From: DATAOG01 sp963757395
Lineage (GTDB): Bacteria; Pseudomonadota; Alphaproteobacteria; Geminicoccales; Geminicoccaceae
DNA length: 64,000 nucleotides
Reading direction: 5' to 3'
Assembly (NCBI GenBank): GCA_963757395.1
Contig: CAVWRK010000008.1
Coordinates: 1-64,000, forward strand
Shown here: piece after piece, positions 28,481 through 35,928 of the stretch
Position numbering within the stretch: the first letter of the stretch is position 1
Layout: each line of letters opens with the position of its first letter
Position numbers and translations under genes: made by a program
The notes under the pieces: model-generated
The model's input: only the letters and a program-made list of their open reading frames with translations
The model's database searches: none
What the model was told of the DNA's origin: nothing

Positions 28481-29640
28481 CGCGAAGCCTGCCACGCGAT
28501 GGCTCCGCCGGAGGTGGCGCGCCGCCTCAACGTCGATCCGGTACGCGGCTTGTCGGACTAGGAGGTTGCACGCCGGGCACGTTTACGGCGAGAACCGGAT
28601 CGCGCGCGATGCCGGGGTCCATTCCCTCGCCATGCTGGTGCGCCAGTTCACCGATCTGATGATCGTCGTCCTGCTGGTCGCGGCGGCGGTCGCCGGCCTG
28701 ATCGGCGAGGCCATGAATACGATCGCGGTCATCATCATCGTGGCGCTCAACGCAATCATCGGCTTCGTCCAGGAATACCGGGCCGAGCCCGCGCTTGCCC
28801 CCTTGCAGGAGCTGAGCGCACCGCATGTTCAGGTGGTGCGCGCGGCCCAGAGCCAAGCGATTCCCGAAGCAGAGGCGGTGCCTGGGGACATAGTCCTGCT
28901 CGCGGCCGGCAATCTCGTGCCGGCCGATCTGCGGGTCATCGAGACCGCCGATCTCAGCGTCGATGAGGCCGCCCCGACCGGCGAGTCGATGCCCGTGACC
29001 AAGGACGCCGAGGCCAAGGTGCGGGGCGACGCGCCATTGGCCGACCGGGCGACGATGGTGCACAAGGGCACCTACGTGATCGGCGGCCGCGCGCGCTGCG
29101 TCGCCGTCGCCACCGGCGCCCGGACCAAGCTCGGCCGCATCGCTGGCCTGATGCGCGGCCACGAGCGGCCGACGACGCCGCTGGAGCGGCGCCTCGCCCG
29201 TTTCGGGCGGCGCCTGTTCGCCGCCGTTGTCGTGATCTGCGCCATAGTCTTCGGGGCGGGGTTGTTGCGCGGTGAGCCGCCGCTTTTGATGCTCCTGACC
29301 GCGGTCAGCCTGGCGGTCGCCGCGATCCCGGAGGCCCTGCCGGCGGTGGTCACCATCGGGCTCGCACTTGGCGCCAAGCGGATGGCCGGGCTCAACGCGC
29401 TGATCCGCCGCCTGCCGGCGGTCGAGACGCTGGGCTCGGTCACGGTGATCTGCTGCGACAAGACCGGCACGCTCACGCAAAACGCCATGCGCGCCGAGCG
29501 CTTCCTCACGCTCGCGGGTCAGGCGGGCGAGCTCCCTGCCACCCGCGAGGCGAACGGGGTCTGGCGCGCGCTCGGTCGAGCGATCGCGCTCAATAACGAC
29601 GCCAAGGCCGATGGCCAGGGCAGGATTCAGGTAGGCCGCC
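28481..29640 (+). pseudogene. Cation-transporting P-type ATPase, truncated
   Basis: A P2-type (Ca2+/SERCA-PMR1-like) ATPase remnant. An N-terminal regulatory segment (HAMAPPEVARRLNVDPVRGL) runs into a stop at 28559. One frame over, YGENRIARDAG leads into two membrane helices, then the actuator domain with ETADLSVDEAAPTGESMPVT (the TGES loop), the fourth helix AAIPEALPAVVTIGLALGA (PEAL ion site) and the phosphorylation motif VICCDKTGTLTQNAMRAERF. It breaks off after NNDAKADGQGRIQ near 29630. The nucleotide-binding domain and C-terminal helices, more than 450 residues, are gone, so it cannot work. Confidence 0.8.
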
Positions 29641-29661
29641 GTCCGCGGTCGTACCTTTCGG

Positions 29662-29736
29662 ATGCGTCAAGCGCTCGCCGCTCAAAAGCTGATCAAGATC
29701 GACGGTGAGCTGATCCGCCTAGTGGGAACCAAATGA
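29662..29736 (+). pseudogene. Short C-terminal-like fragment, unknown
   Basis: ATG 29662 encodes 24 residues, ALAAQKLIKIDGELIRLVGT plus termini, ending at TGA 29734. It reads like the tail of a small DNA-binding or replication protein rather than a random frame. It lies immediately before the CCGAAC cluster and just after the ATPase break point. The family is unknown. Confidence 0.25.
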
Positions 29737-29751
29737 TTAAATGCGAAATTT

Positions 29752-30009
29752 CCGAACAGCGCCTTACAATCCGCCTATTCAAGCTTTTGGAGTGTGAATA
29801 TTTTGCGCCTGCGCGGGAGAAAATTGCCGAACGATGTAACCTGTGATTTTCCGAACAATTTCCGAACGAAGGTCGCGCCAGAGGGTCGCAAGCCAGGCAA
29901 TCCGCGGCGTTCGGTATTCGATTTTCCGAACGGATTTTCCGAACCGCCGTTCGTTCGTTCGGTTTCTCGTATATTCTTATAAGAAACCGAACGACGGCCC
30001 GAACCGAAC
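29752..30009. repeat. Cluster of 11 CCGAAC motifs with 12-bp inverted repeat
   Basis: CCGAAC or its complement occurs at 29752, 29827, 29851, 29862, 29909 (complement), 29926, 29939, 29957 (complement), 29987, 29999 and 30004, mostly preceded by T-runs as TTTCCGAAC. Chance expectation for this length is about 0.1. Between 29956 and 29993, arms CGTTCGGTTTCT and AGAAACCGAACG enclose a 14-base AT-rich spacer. The whole stretch is far more AT-rich than its surroundings and contains no gene. It could be replication iterons, an operator array for a repressor of the integrative element, or a partition site. Confidence 0.65.
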
Positions 30010-30033
30010 AGGATGAACAGGAGGCAATGACCC

Positions 30034-30237
30034 GTGGGCCGCGAGACCCGAGCCGATTTCCCTGGTCAGCGTCGGCTCGACTACACTGACCACCACATGA
30101 CCTGGATCTGCCGTCCGCCTGCGGCTTCGTGCTCGTGCCGGCCGTCGAGCCCTCGTCCCCTGTTCAACGGACAGCAGCGCACCCGAGGCGGGCGGCGCCG
30201 CGCAGCCGCGTCTCATAGCGGGCAGGCGCCGCGTTAG
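30034..30237 (+). CDS. Hypothetical small protein (doubtful)
   Basis: GTG 30034 opens GRETRADFPGQRRLDYTDHH, after which composition turns arginine- and proline-rich. A competing ATG at 30027, preceded by AGGAGG, gives only a 20-residue frame, so a frameshift may separate the true start from the rest. It lies directly downstream of the CCGAAC cluster and could be the gene controlled by it. No family recognised. Confidence 0.3.
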   Translation: MGRETRADFPGQRRLDYTDHHMTWICRPPAASCSCRPSSPRPLFNGQQRTRGGRRRAAASHSGQAPR

Positions 30238-30318
30238 TCAGAAATGTTATCGATACTTGAAGAATTCGATAAGGTGTGATTATGGTCCGATCTCGCACCT
30301 TTTGCGGGGCTCAGCCTC

Positions 30319-30564
30319 TTGGCGCGCAAGCGAACCCATGTCGGCCACGTCATCACCGAGCTCGGCAGGCAGTACCGTCGCGCCGACAACGGTGACCTCA
30401 GCTGGCAGGACGCTGCGGCCGCGAGCCGCATCCTCCGAGAGATACGCCAAGCCATCGAGGGCGGCGAACTTGAGCGACGGATCGGGGCCCTCGAGCAGGC
30501 CCTCGAAGAGCGCGAGGACGGGCCGCGGCGGACCAATGGCCGTGACCACTATGCTCACTCGTGA
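30319..30564 (+). CDS. Small hypothetical protein, phage-type, alpha-helical
   Basis: An 81-residue product read from TTG 30319: KRTHVGHVITELGRQYRRAD, then GDLSWQDAAAASRILREIRQ and LERRIGALEQALEEREDG. The second half is a predicted coiled coil. The style matches short proteins that precede terminase genes in phages and satellites, but I cannot name a family. Its stop overlaps the start of the next frame, and it opens a chain of five coupled ORFs. Confidence 0.5.
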   Translation: MARKRTHVGHVITELGRQYRRADNGDLSWQDAAAASRILREIRQAIEGGELERRIGALEQALEEREDGPRRTNGRDHYAHS

Positions 30565-30679
30565 GCGCCGGATCGCCCGCCTCGAGCGCCGAGCCGCGCA
30601 AGCCCGGTTCGACCCGGCCGCAGTCTGTCGCACCGCGGCCGGGTGCTACGCCAACGGCCTGCCGCTGCCCGCCAATTGA
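30542..30679 (+). CDS. Small hypothetical protein with R-E-R-R-I-A-x-L-E-R-R start
   Basis: GTG 30542 (or ATG 30551) encodes about 45 residues: TMLTRERRIARLERRAAQAR, then FDPAAVCRTAAGCYANGLPL and a short tail. The opening basic helix resembles those of the ORFs at 30786 and 31040. The stop TGA at 30677 overlaps the TTG start of the next ORF. Confidence 0.4.
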   Translation: MTTMLTRERRIARLERRAAQARFDPAAVCRTAAGCYANGLPLPAN

Positions 30680-30789
30680 CCCATCAAGAGCGGCAGCTGG
30701 CGCTGGTCTACACCGACGCGCTTGAGGGCACCGATCCGGCTAATTGGTGGTGCGACGATCCGCTGCCGCTGCCGGCGCTGCCGCGATGA
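30676..30789 (+). CDS. Small hypothetical ORF, coupled
   Basis: TTG 30676 overlaps the previous stop (TTGA) and encodes 37 residues, THQERQLALVYTDALEGTDP followed by NWWCDDPLPLP. It ends at TGA 30787, overlapping the ATG of the next ORF (ATGA). Both junctions are of the translational-coupling type, which is the main reason to believe it. Confidence 0.4.
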   Translation: MTHQERQLALVYTDALEGTDPANWWCDDPLPLPALPR

Positions 30790-31043
30790 CCCGGGCGGAC
30801 CGTGTCGCCAAGCTCGAGGCGCGCCGGCGCCCGAAGTCGCCGGATCAGGCCGAAATGGACCTTCCGCCGCGCTAGCTGACCTTTGACGAGATCTGCGCCG
30901 GGCAGGCCGTGCTCGAGCCGTTCGACGGCGACCCGCTCGCCGCGCTCGAGGCCGGCGATCCGACCATGATAGCACTGGTCGCGGCCGCCCGGGCGAGGCG
31001 CGAAGGCGTGGCGATCGCGCCCCTGTTCGCCGAGGTGCCGTGA
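30786..31043 (+). pseudogene. Small hypothetical protein with internal amber codon
   Basis: ATG 30786 encodes TRADRVAKLEARRRPKSPDQ and so on up to TAG at 30873. The same frame continues with LTFDEICAGQAVLEPFDGDP and ends ARREGVAIAPLFAEVP at TGA 31041. The frame is preserved on both sides of the TAG, the downstream part has coding character, and the next start overlaps the final stop (GTGA). The amber is therefore a point mutation, a base-calling error or a suppressed stop. Confidence 0.45.
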
Positions 31044-31354
31044 GCTCGGCCCGGGAGCGCCGCGTGATCGCGCTCGAGCGCCGGTTGCCGCCGCGGCCGC
31101 CCCCGCGACCAGAAATCGCCTGGCTCGGCGGTCTGACGGTTCCGGAGCTATGCGTTCTCGTGGTGCTCATGTACGAGGGCGCGACCGAGGAGCATCCGCT
31201 GCTCGCTGCCCTGGTGGCCGCTGGCCGGGCCCGGCTGGCCGGTCATGTCGTGGCGCCGCTGGCCGTGGCGCCGCCACTCGGGCATATGAGCGCCAACGTC
31301 GGGGCGATCACGGGCTCGACGTCCTGGTTCTATCCGCCAAACCCGCCGCCATGA
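31040..31354 (+). CDS. Small hypothetical protein with repeated N-terminal basic helix
   Basis: GTG 31040 encodes 104 residues: SSARERRVIALERRLPPRPP, then IAWLGGLTVPELCVLVVLMY and LLAALVAAGRARLAGHVVAP. The start resembles those at 30542 and 30786. The middle has a hydrophobic stretch, perhaps a helix-turn-helix or a membrane-associated segment. It is the last member of the overlapping chain. Confidence 0.4.
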   Translation: MSSARERRVIALERRLPPRPPPRPEIAWLGGLTVPELCVLVVLMYEGATEEHPLLAALVAAGRARLAGHVVAPLAVAPPLGHMSANVGAITGSTSWFYPPNPPP

Positions 31355-31370
31355 TCGCTGCACCGGGAGA

Positions 31371-31600
31371 TCGGCGACGTCTTGGGCCAAGCTCGAGGCG
31401 CTGGCAGCGAACTTGCTCAACAACGAGCGTGAGGTCATAGATGAGATGGATCCGCGGCTGACGTGTCGCGGCTTGCTTGGCTGCATCTCCACGCCGGAGA
31501 CGAGCGACGCGTGCTCAATGTGGCGGAGATTGGTCTGGATCGAGACCCGGACAACCTGCATTGTCAAAATCTCGTGGACAAAAGGTCGTGTCGCGAAGTT
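31371..31600 (+). pseudogene. C-terminal fragment of a TPR-like protein
   Basis: Two adjacent frames read SWAKLEALAANLLNNEREVI and then RLAWLHLHAGDERRVLNVAE, GLDRDPDNLHCQNLVDK. The G-L-x-x-D-P-x-N-x-x-x-x-x-L pattern is that of a tetratricopeptide repeat. The N-terminal domain is absent. Such C-terminal repeats occur in large P-loop or TIR proteins, including defence ones, but the fragment alone does not decide. Confidence 0.35.
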
Positions 31601-31646
31601 GGTGGAAATTGGGCGGCGTGGGCTCCAAGGTGGCATGGTGGTTGGA

Positions 31647-31842
31647 TCAGGCGGCGAGGTCAAGGTCGGTGGGCGAGCTCCAGGGTCGGCCAGCCGTCGA
31701 CCCGGCGCATGGTGATCTGACCGGACGCGAGGAGCGCCCAAAACAGCATGGCGGCGGTCTCGGCGCAGGGCAGCAGGCACTGCGTCTTGATCCGCCGTTT
31801 GAACTCCTCGTGCAGGCGCTCGATAGCATTCGTAACCGGCAT
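31647..31842 (-). pseudogene. IS256/Mutator-family transposase, C-terminal fragment
   Basis: VTNAIERLHEEFKRRIKTQC, ETAAMLFWALLASGQITMRR and VDGWPTL, with a frameshift into PTDLDLAA, match the end of Mutator-type transposases (the T-N-x-I-E-R-x-x-x-E-x-K-R-R block with the catalytic-site Glu region). The subgroup differs from the complete copy at 35932-37239. Everything upstream of residue about 300 is missing. Confidence 0.7.
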
Positions 31843-32078
31843 GATGCTCGCGGTGTCCCACGCCCGGCGGTGATCGGTTGATCGTCGCGTATGGTGCGAC
31901 CATCCGGGCTGCGGGGCGCTGGGGGCATGAAGCGTGGGCAGGCCGATCCGTACGATGAGCTGTGAGCTCGCGTTAGTAGCTGGCCGCCCCTGCGACCCGC
32001 CCGGTTGCGCTGCGAGCGCGGATCCGTAGTTGTCGTGCAGCCCACTGCTCCCTTGGCCGAGAACCTGGAGGCAATCGG
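31843..32078. other. Unassigned stretch between two IS fragments
   Basis: No recognisable protein on either strand between the IS256 fragment (minus) and the IS110 fragment (plus). A purine-rich motif GAGAACCTGGAGG lies shortly before the IS110 start codon and may be its original leader. Confidence 0.3.
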
Positions 32079-32235
32079 ATGCGGCGCGTGATCGGTATGG
32101 ACATCCATCGGACGTTCGCCGAGGTGGTGTTCTGGGAGGACGGACGGTTGCGGTGGCACGGGCGGATCGACATGACCCGCTCGGGGCTCGAAGGTTTCGG
32201 CCGCAGCCTGACCAAGGACGATGCCAGCCCCGCTG
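32079..32235 (+). pseudogene. IS110-family transposase, N-terminal fragment
   Basis: ATG 32079 encodes RRVIGMDIHRTFAEVVFWED, then GLEGFGRSLTKDD, the first 50 residues of an IS110-type DEDD transposase with the first catalytic Asp. It then breaks into unrelated sequence near 32230. It belongs to a different subgroup from the complete IS110 copy at 21110-22457. Confidence 0.65.
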
Positions 32236-32352
32236 CCGTCCTCGCTTCTCAGGGGCGGGCTCGGCCGCGGTAGTGGAAGGTCAGGTTCACGGCTATCGCG
32301 ACGGGTCCCTGCCCATGCGTTCGAGCCGGAGGGGGTGTGCCGATTTGAAGCC

Positions 32353-33354
32353 ATGGCCGTGACCAACCGGGACCGCGTCGGCAGCGAGATGGACATGCTC
32401 GCGACCGGCCTTGCCCCGTTCGTCGAGCGCCAGATGGACGCGCGCGCCCAGCACCATCTGGCGGCGCTGGGTCGATGGCGAGCTGGTGCGCAAGTTCGAG
32501 CGCAACGCCGACGGCTCGATCCACTGGGACAGCCAGGCGCTGCTCAAGGTCATGATCGACAACTGGCGCGAAGTTTTCGCCAAGACGCTGGGCCATGCCG
32601 AGCGGGCCCTGGTCGGCGAGCTGATCGAGGTCCGCAACCGCTGGGCGCACCAGCGGCCGTTCTCCTATGATGACACGCACCGCGCCCTGGACAGCGCCCA
32701 GCGTCTCTTGAGCGCGATCTCCGCCGGCGATCAGGCGGCCGAGATCGACAAGATGCGCCAGGAGATGCTCCGGACCATGTTCGCGGAGCAGGCGCGCCAG
32801 CAGACCCGGCGCCCCAGTCGATCCAGGTCGAGGGCACGCCGCAGACCGGGCTCAAGCCCTGGCGCGAGGTCGTGACGCCCCACCCCGACGTCGCGAGCGG
32901 CCGTTACGTCGAGGCCGAGTTCGCTGCCGACCTCGCCCAGGTGCCGCGGGGCGACGCGTCCAAGGAATACGGCGATCCGGTCGAGTTCTTCCGCCGCACC
33001 TATCTGACCGAGGGCCTGACCCGCCTGCTCGAGAGCGCGCTCCGACGCTTGGCCGGCCAGCCGGGCGGCGACCCGGTGATCGAGCTGCAGACCAACTTCG
33101 GCGGCGGCAAGACCCACTCGATGCTCGCCCTGCACCATGTCTGCGGCCACAGCGACCCGAAGACGCTGCCGGGGGTGGATCAGATCATGGCGGGCGTCGG
33201 GCTCACGAGCCTGCCCAAGGTGCAGCCGGCGGTGCTGCTGGGCACTGCGCTGTCGCCGAGCGAGGTCTGGACCCGGGCGGGCTGGAAACGCGCACCTTGT
33301 GGGGCGAGCTTGCGTGGCAGCTGCTCGGCGCCGACGGCTATAAGCTGGTCGAGG
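32353..33354 (+). pseudogene. Swt1-HEPN / DUF499 ATPase fragment (Hma-like anti-phage component)
   Basis: ATG 32353 opens AVTNRDRVGSEMDMLATGLA. In the next frame follow VRKFERNADGSIHWDSQALL, NWREVFAKTLGHAERALVGE and EVRNRWAHQRPFSYDDTHRA, the HEPN-like Swt1 domain with its R-x4-H motif (RNRWAH). After a second shift near 32865 come RGDASKEYGDPVEFFRRTYL and IELQTNFGGGKTHSMLALHH, the DUF499 Walker A. After a third near 33285 comes LWGELAWQLLGADGYKLV, and then homology stops. DUF499 ATPases of this layout act with a DUF1156 methylase and a helicase in Hma-type defence (established knowledge). No partner gene remains here. About 700 residues are missing. Confidence 0.65.
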
Positions 33355-33364
33355 TCCTCGGCGG

Positions 33365-33640
33365 TCATGCCGCCCTCGCCGCAGCCGGTCGTTTCCGCCT
33401 GGGATCGACGCGGCGGCCGAAGTCCTGGATGGCGCCGCCACGGGCGATCAGATCGGCCATGGTGGAGTTGGCAGCGGCTTCGTCGAGCCCGAGCCGCTCC
33501 TCGAGCGCGACGCCCCAGAGGTCGATCAGCGTCACGCGGCCACGCACGTCCGAGACGTTCCACGAGGAGTCGCTGCGCCGGCACAGGTCGCGCAGGATGG
33601 TTATCGGGGTCATTTTCCGACCTATAGGGCTGGACTGCAC
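33365..33640 (-). CDS. Hypothetical protein, about 80-90 residues
   Basis: From 33640 (or an internal ATG at 33613) the frame reads MTPITILRDLCRRSDSSWNV, then RGRVTLIDLWGVALEERLGL and NSTMADLIARGGAIQDFGRR. It has balanced composition and hydrophobic spacing typical of a real small helical protein. I do not recognise it. It abuts the break point of the DUF499 gene and lies just outside the IS3 left end, so it may belong to the integrative element. Confidence 0.45.
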   Translation of the reverse strand: MQSSPIGRKMTPITILRDLCRRSDSSWNVSDVRGRVTLIDLWGVALEERLGLDEAAANSTMADLIARGGAIQDFGRRVDPRRKRPAAARAA

Positions 33641-33661
33641 CCGCGGGGTGAGACACAGAAA

Positions 33662-34597
33662 TCAAGGACAGGTTGTGTGGGACGACACCAGGGCCCGCTG
33701 CGCAGCGGGCCCTGGTGTCGTCAGGTCGGCTTCGAACTCGATCGGCGACCGGTAGGCGAGCGCCGAATGCAAGCGTTGGCGATTGTACACCTCTTCGATG
33801 AAGGTGCCGATCGCTGCCTGTGCGGCGGCGAGGTCGCGGTAGGCGCGGCCGTCGACCTCCTCGGCCTTCAGGGTCTTCATGAAGCTCTCCGCCATGGCGT
33901 TGTCATAGGGGCAGCCGACCCGGCTCATGCTCGGCTGGATGCCGGCCGCCGCAAGGCGTGAGATATAGTCGCCGCAGGCGTACTGAACACCGCGGTCGGA
34001 GTGATGGACGAGGCCACCCGGCGCGACGTCGCGACCGGTCAGCGCCACCTCGAGCGCCGCGAGCGCCAGGCTCGCCTGGAGATGACTGGCCAGCGCCCAG
34101 CCGACGGCGCGCCGGCTCCACGCGTCGAGCACGACGGCGAGGTAGGCGAACGCCTCGTCGAGCCGCACGTAGGTGATGTCGGCGACCCAGAGCTGGTTGG
34201 GCGCGCTCGGCTGCAAGCGCCAGGCGAGGTTCGGATAGATCCGCCAGCCATGGCGCGCGTCCGTGGTCGGCGGCACGAAGCTGCGCCGCCTCAGGCACAG
34301 CAGATTGTCCTCGCGCATCAGCCGCAGCACGCGCTTGTGGTTGACGCACCAGCCCGCGCGCCGCAGCAGCGCGCCGATCCGCCGGTGGCCGTAGTGCCGG
34401 TGCGCCAGCGCCAGGCGTTGCACGGCATCGCGCACCGCGGTCTCTTCCCGACGCGGCGCCGAAGCCCGCCAGGACCGGTAATAGCCCGCCCGGCTGACGC
34501 CGGCGAGCGCGCACATCCGCTCGACCGGAAGCCCCGCTTCCGGCTGGCGCTCGACCGGAAGCCCCGCTTCCGGGAGCCCGCCCTGCGGTCGCGTCAT
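33662..34597 (-). CDS. IS3-family transposase OrfB (integrase catalytic domain)
   Basis: An rve-type DDE domain: QLWVADITYVRLDEAFAYLA (first Asp), GGLVHHSDRGVQYACGDYIS (second Asp), CPYDNAMAESFMKTLKAEEV (Glu) and RQRLHSALAYRSPIEFEADL. The HTH_21 part is GHRRIGALLRRAGWCVNHKR. The frame stays open upstream of 34597 across the end of orfA, consistent with a programmed -1 frameshift making OrfAB. Near the N-terminus the ten residues around EAGLPVER are present twice, from the 30-bp tandem repeat at 34518-34573. Confidence 0.85.
   Translation of the reverse strand: MTRPQGGLPEAGLPVERQPEAGLPVERMCALAGVSRAGYYRSWRASAPRREETAVRDAVQRLALAHRHYGHRRIGALLRRAGWCVNHKRVLRLMREDNLLCLRRRSFVPPTTDARHGWRIYPNLAWRLQPSAPNQLWVADITYVRLDEAFAYLAVVLDAWSRRAVGWALASHLQASLALAALEVALTGRDVAPGGLVHHSDRGVQYACGDYISRLAAAGIQPSMSRVGCPYDNAMAESFMKTLKAEEVDGRAYRDLAAAQAAIGTFIEEVYNRQRLHSALAYRSPIEFEADLTTPGPAAQRALVSSHTTCP
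34518..34573. repeat. 30-bp tandem duplication carrying a perfect palindrome in IS3 orfB
   Basis: The unit CGCTCGACCGGAAGCCCC... occurs twice with a period of 30 bp. Each contains the hairpin CCGGAAGC-CCC-GCTTCCGG. It adds ten residues per unit to OrfB without breaking the frame. It may be a simple replication slip or a palindromic insertion like the others in this window. Confidence 0.7.
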
Positions 34598-34998
34598 CGC
34601 CTGGATGAGGGCGTAGACGCCGTCCCGCCAGGCCCGTCGCTCGGCCGGCGTGACGCCTCGACCTGCCGCAAGGCGTGCTTGAAAAAATCGAGCTCGAGCT
34701 GCTGCTGCCCGACCTTGCGCTCGAGCGTGGCGATGCGCTCGCCAGCGCTCGCCAGCGGGTCCGCAGCCGTGCGCGCCGTGGGCGGCGGACCCCACGCCAA
34801 CGATGCCTTGCGCGGTCGACCGACCGCGCGCAACGCCGCCGGTCCGCCCCGCCGGAACGCGTCGCGCCACTGGCTCAAAAGCTGCCGCCGGATCCCCAGC
34901 TCACCCGACAGCACGCTGACGTTGGCGCCAGCCTCCAGGCGCCGCACCACATCGAGCTTGAACTCACGGCTGACCCTACGGGCAATGACCTCGGACAT
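34594..34998 (-). CDS. IS3-family transposase OrfA (HTH)
   Basis: A 134-residue protein. REFKLDVVRRLEAGANVSVL and GIRRQLLSQWRDAFRRGGPA form the HTH_Tnp_1 domain, followed by a leucine-zipper-like helix ERIATLERKVGQQQLELDFF. It overlaps OrfB, as usual for the family, where frameshifting yields the full transposase. Confidence 0.85.
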   Translation of the reverse strand: MSEVIARRVSREFKLDVVRRLEAGANVSVLSGELGIRRQLLSQWRDAFRRGGPAALRAVGRPRKASLAWGPPPTARTAADPLASAGERIATLERKVGQQQLELDFFKHALRQVEASRRPSDGPGGTASTPSSRR

Positions 34999-35039
34999 CT
35001 GTTCCCCTCCGAGAACTGTCCCTCATTACCCGTGTCTCA

Positions 35040-35823
35040 CTTTTGGGGTCCACTCCAGGGCGAAGAAGCGAAATAACCCAATTTTGGGGCTGAAGGCCGC
35101 GGAACCGCTGGCTTTGTTTTTGCGCAGACGCGCACGCAAAAATGCGAAAGAAAACTCCGACCGGCGGCGCACACACATCTCGGCAGGCCGGCCGCCGCTC
35201 GGCGGCGCCACCATCACATCGACCAGGATTTCCTCGGCGGCGACCGCGTACTCGGCCGCGAGCTCCTCGGTGATCTCGGGCAGGTCGACCAGGTGGGCGC
35301 ACATCGGCTCGCCACGGCCCCAGCGGTAGGGCCGGCCGGTGCCGGGGTGGACGGCATAGGCGACGAACTGCTGCCGTTCGCCCAGGATCTCGACGCGGTG
35401 AGCCTCGTAACCCGGTGCGCGCCAGTCCTCGCCGGGGAGGGCGAACCACCGGGTTACGGTCTTGGCGAACGGCTCAGGCGTCGAGAATGGCAGCAGCACC
35501 TTGGGCGCGTTGCCGACCCTGAACGGCGCGCCGCCGACCATGTCGTCGGCCAGCTCGACCAGCGCCCGGTCGCACGCCCGATCGCGGATGTCGATGTCGA
35601 TCGCGGGGCAGGTGGCGGCCAGGACGCCAGTACCCCAGCGCGAGCAGTCCGTGACGCGCCCGGATGGGTGGCGGTGCGGCAGCCAGTGCTCGACCGGGTG
35701 GCCGGCCAGCCAGTTATCGAGCATCGGCGCCTTGTGACCTGGCTTAATGGGCACCGGCTGATAGCCGGTCGCCTCGAGGTGCGGCGCGACCTCGGCGAAC
35801 GGAGCCCGGGTGAACGTGCTCAC
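35040..35823 (-). pseudogene. Prim-pol (bifunctional primase/polymerase) N-terminal domain, truncated by IS3
   Basis: An archaeo-eukaryotic-type primase domain of plasmids, phages and satellites. MSTFTRAPFAEVAPHLEATG begins at 35823, then YQPVPIKPGHKAPMLDNW, TGVLAATCPAIDIDIRDRAC (the D-x-D metal site), KVLLPFSTPEPF, EILGERQQFVAYAVHPGTGR and YRWGRGEPM. The recognisable domain runs to about residue 200. The frame then continues into poor-quality sequence and reaches the IS3 end at 35039. The helicase half that normally follows is missing. It would prime replication of the integrative element. Confidence 0.75.
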
Positions 35824-35928
35824 GGCCGCTCCTCGGGCGGTGCCGCCGCGCTTTCGCCGACCTGCGGCGGTGCGGCGGGCCCCGGCGGGCGGGGCAACCG
35901 CAACTGCCGACGTAGCAGGCGGGTAACG

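Larger units (their letters stand above)
33649..35039 (-). mobile_element. IS3-family insertion sequence
   Basis: A 1,391-bp element with inverted ends TGAGACAC. Read inward, the left end is TGAGACACAGAAATCAAGGA and the right is TGAGACACGGGTAATGAGGG, an imperfect repeat of about 24 bp. It encodes orfA and orfB on the minus strand. No direct flanking duplication is evident, so the element may have been involved in a deletion. It truncates the primase gene to its right. Confidence 0.75.
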
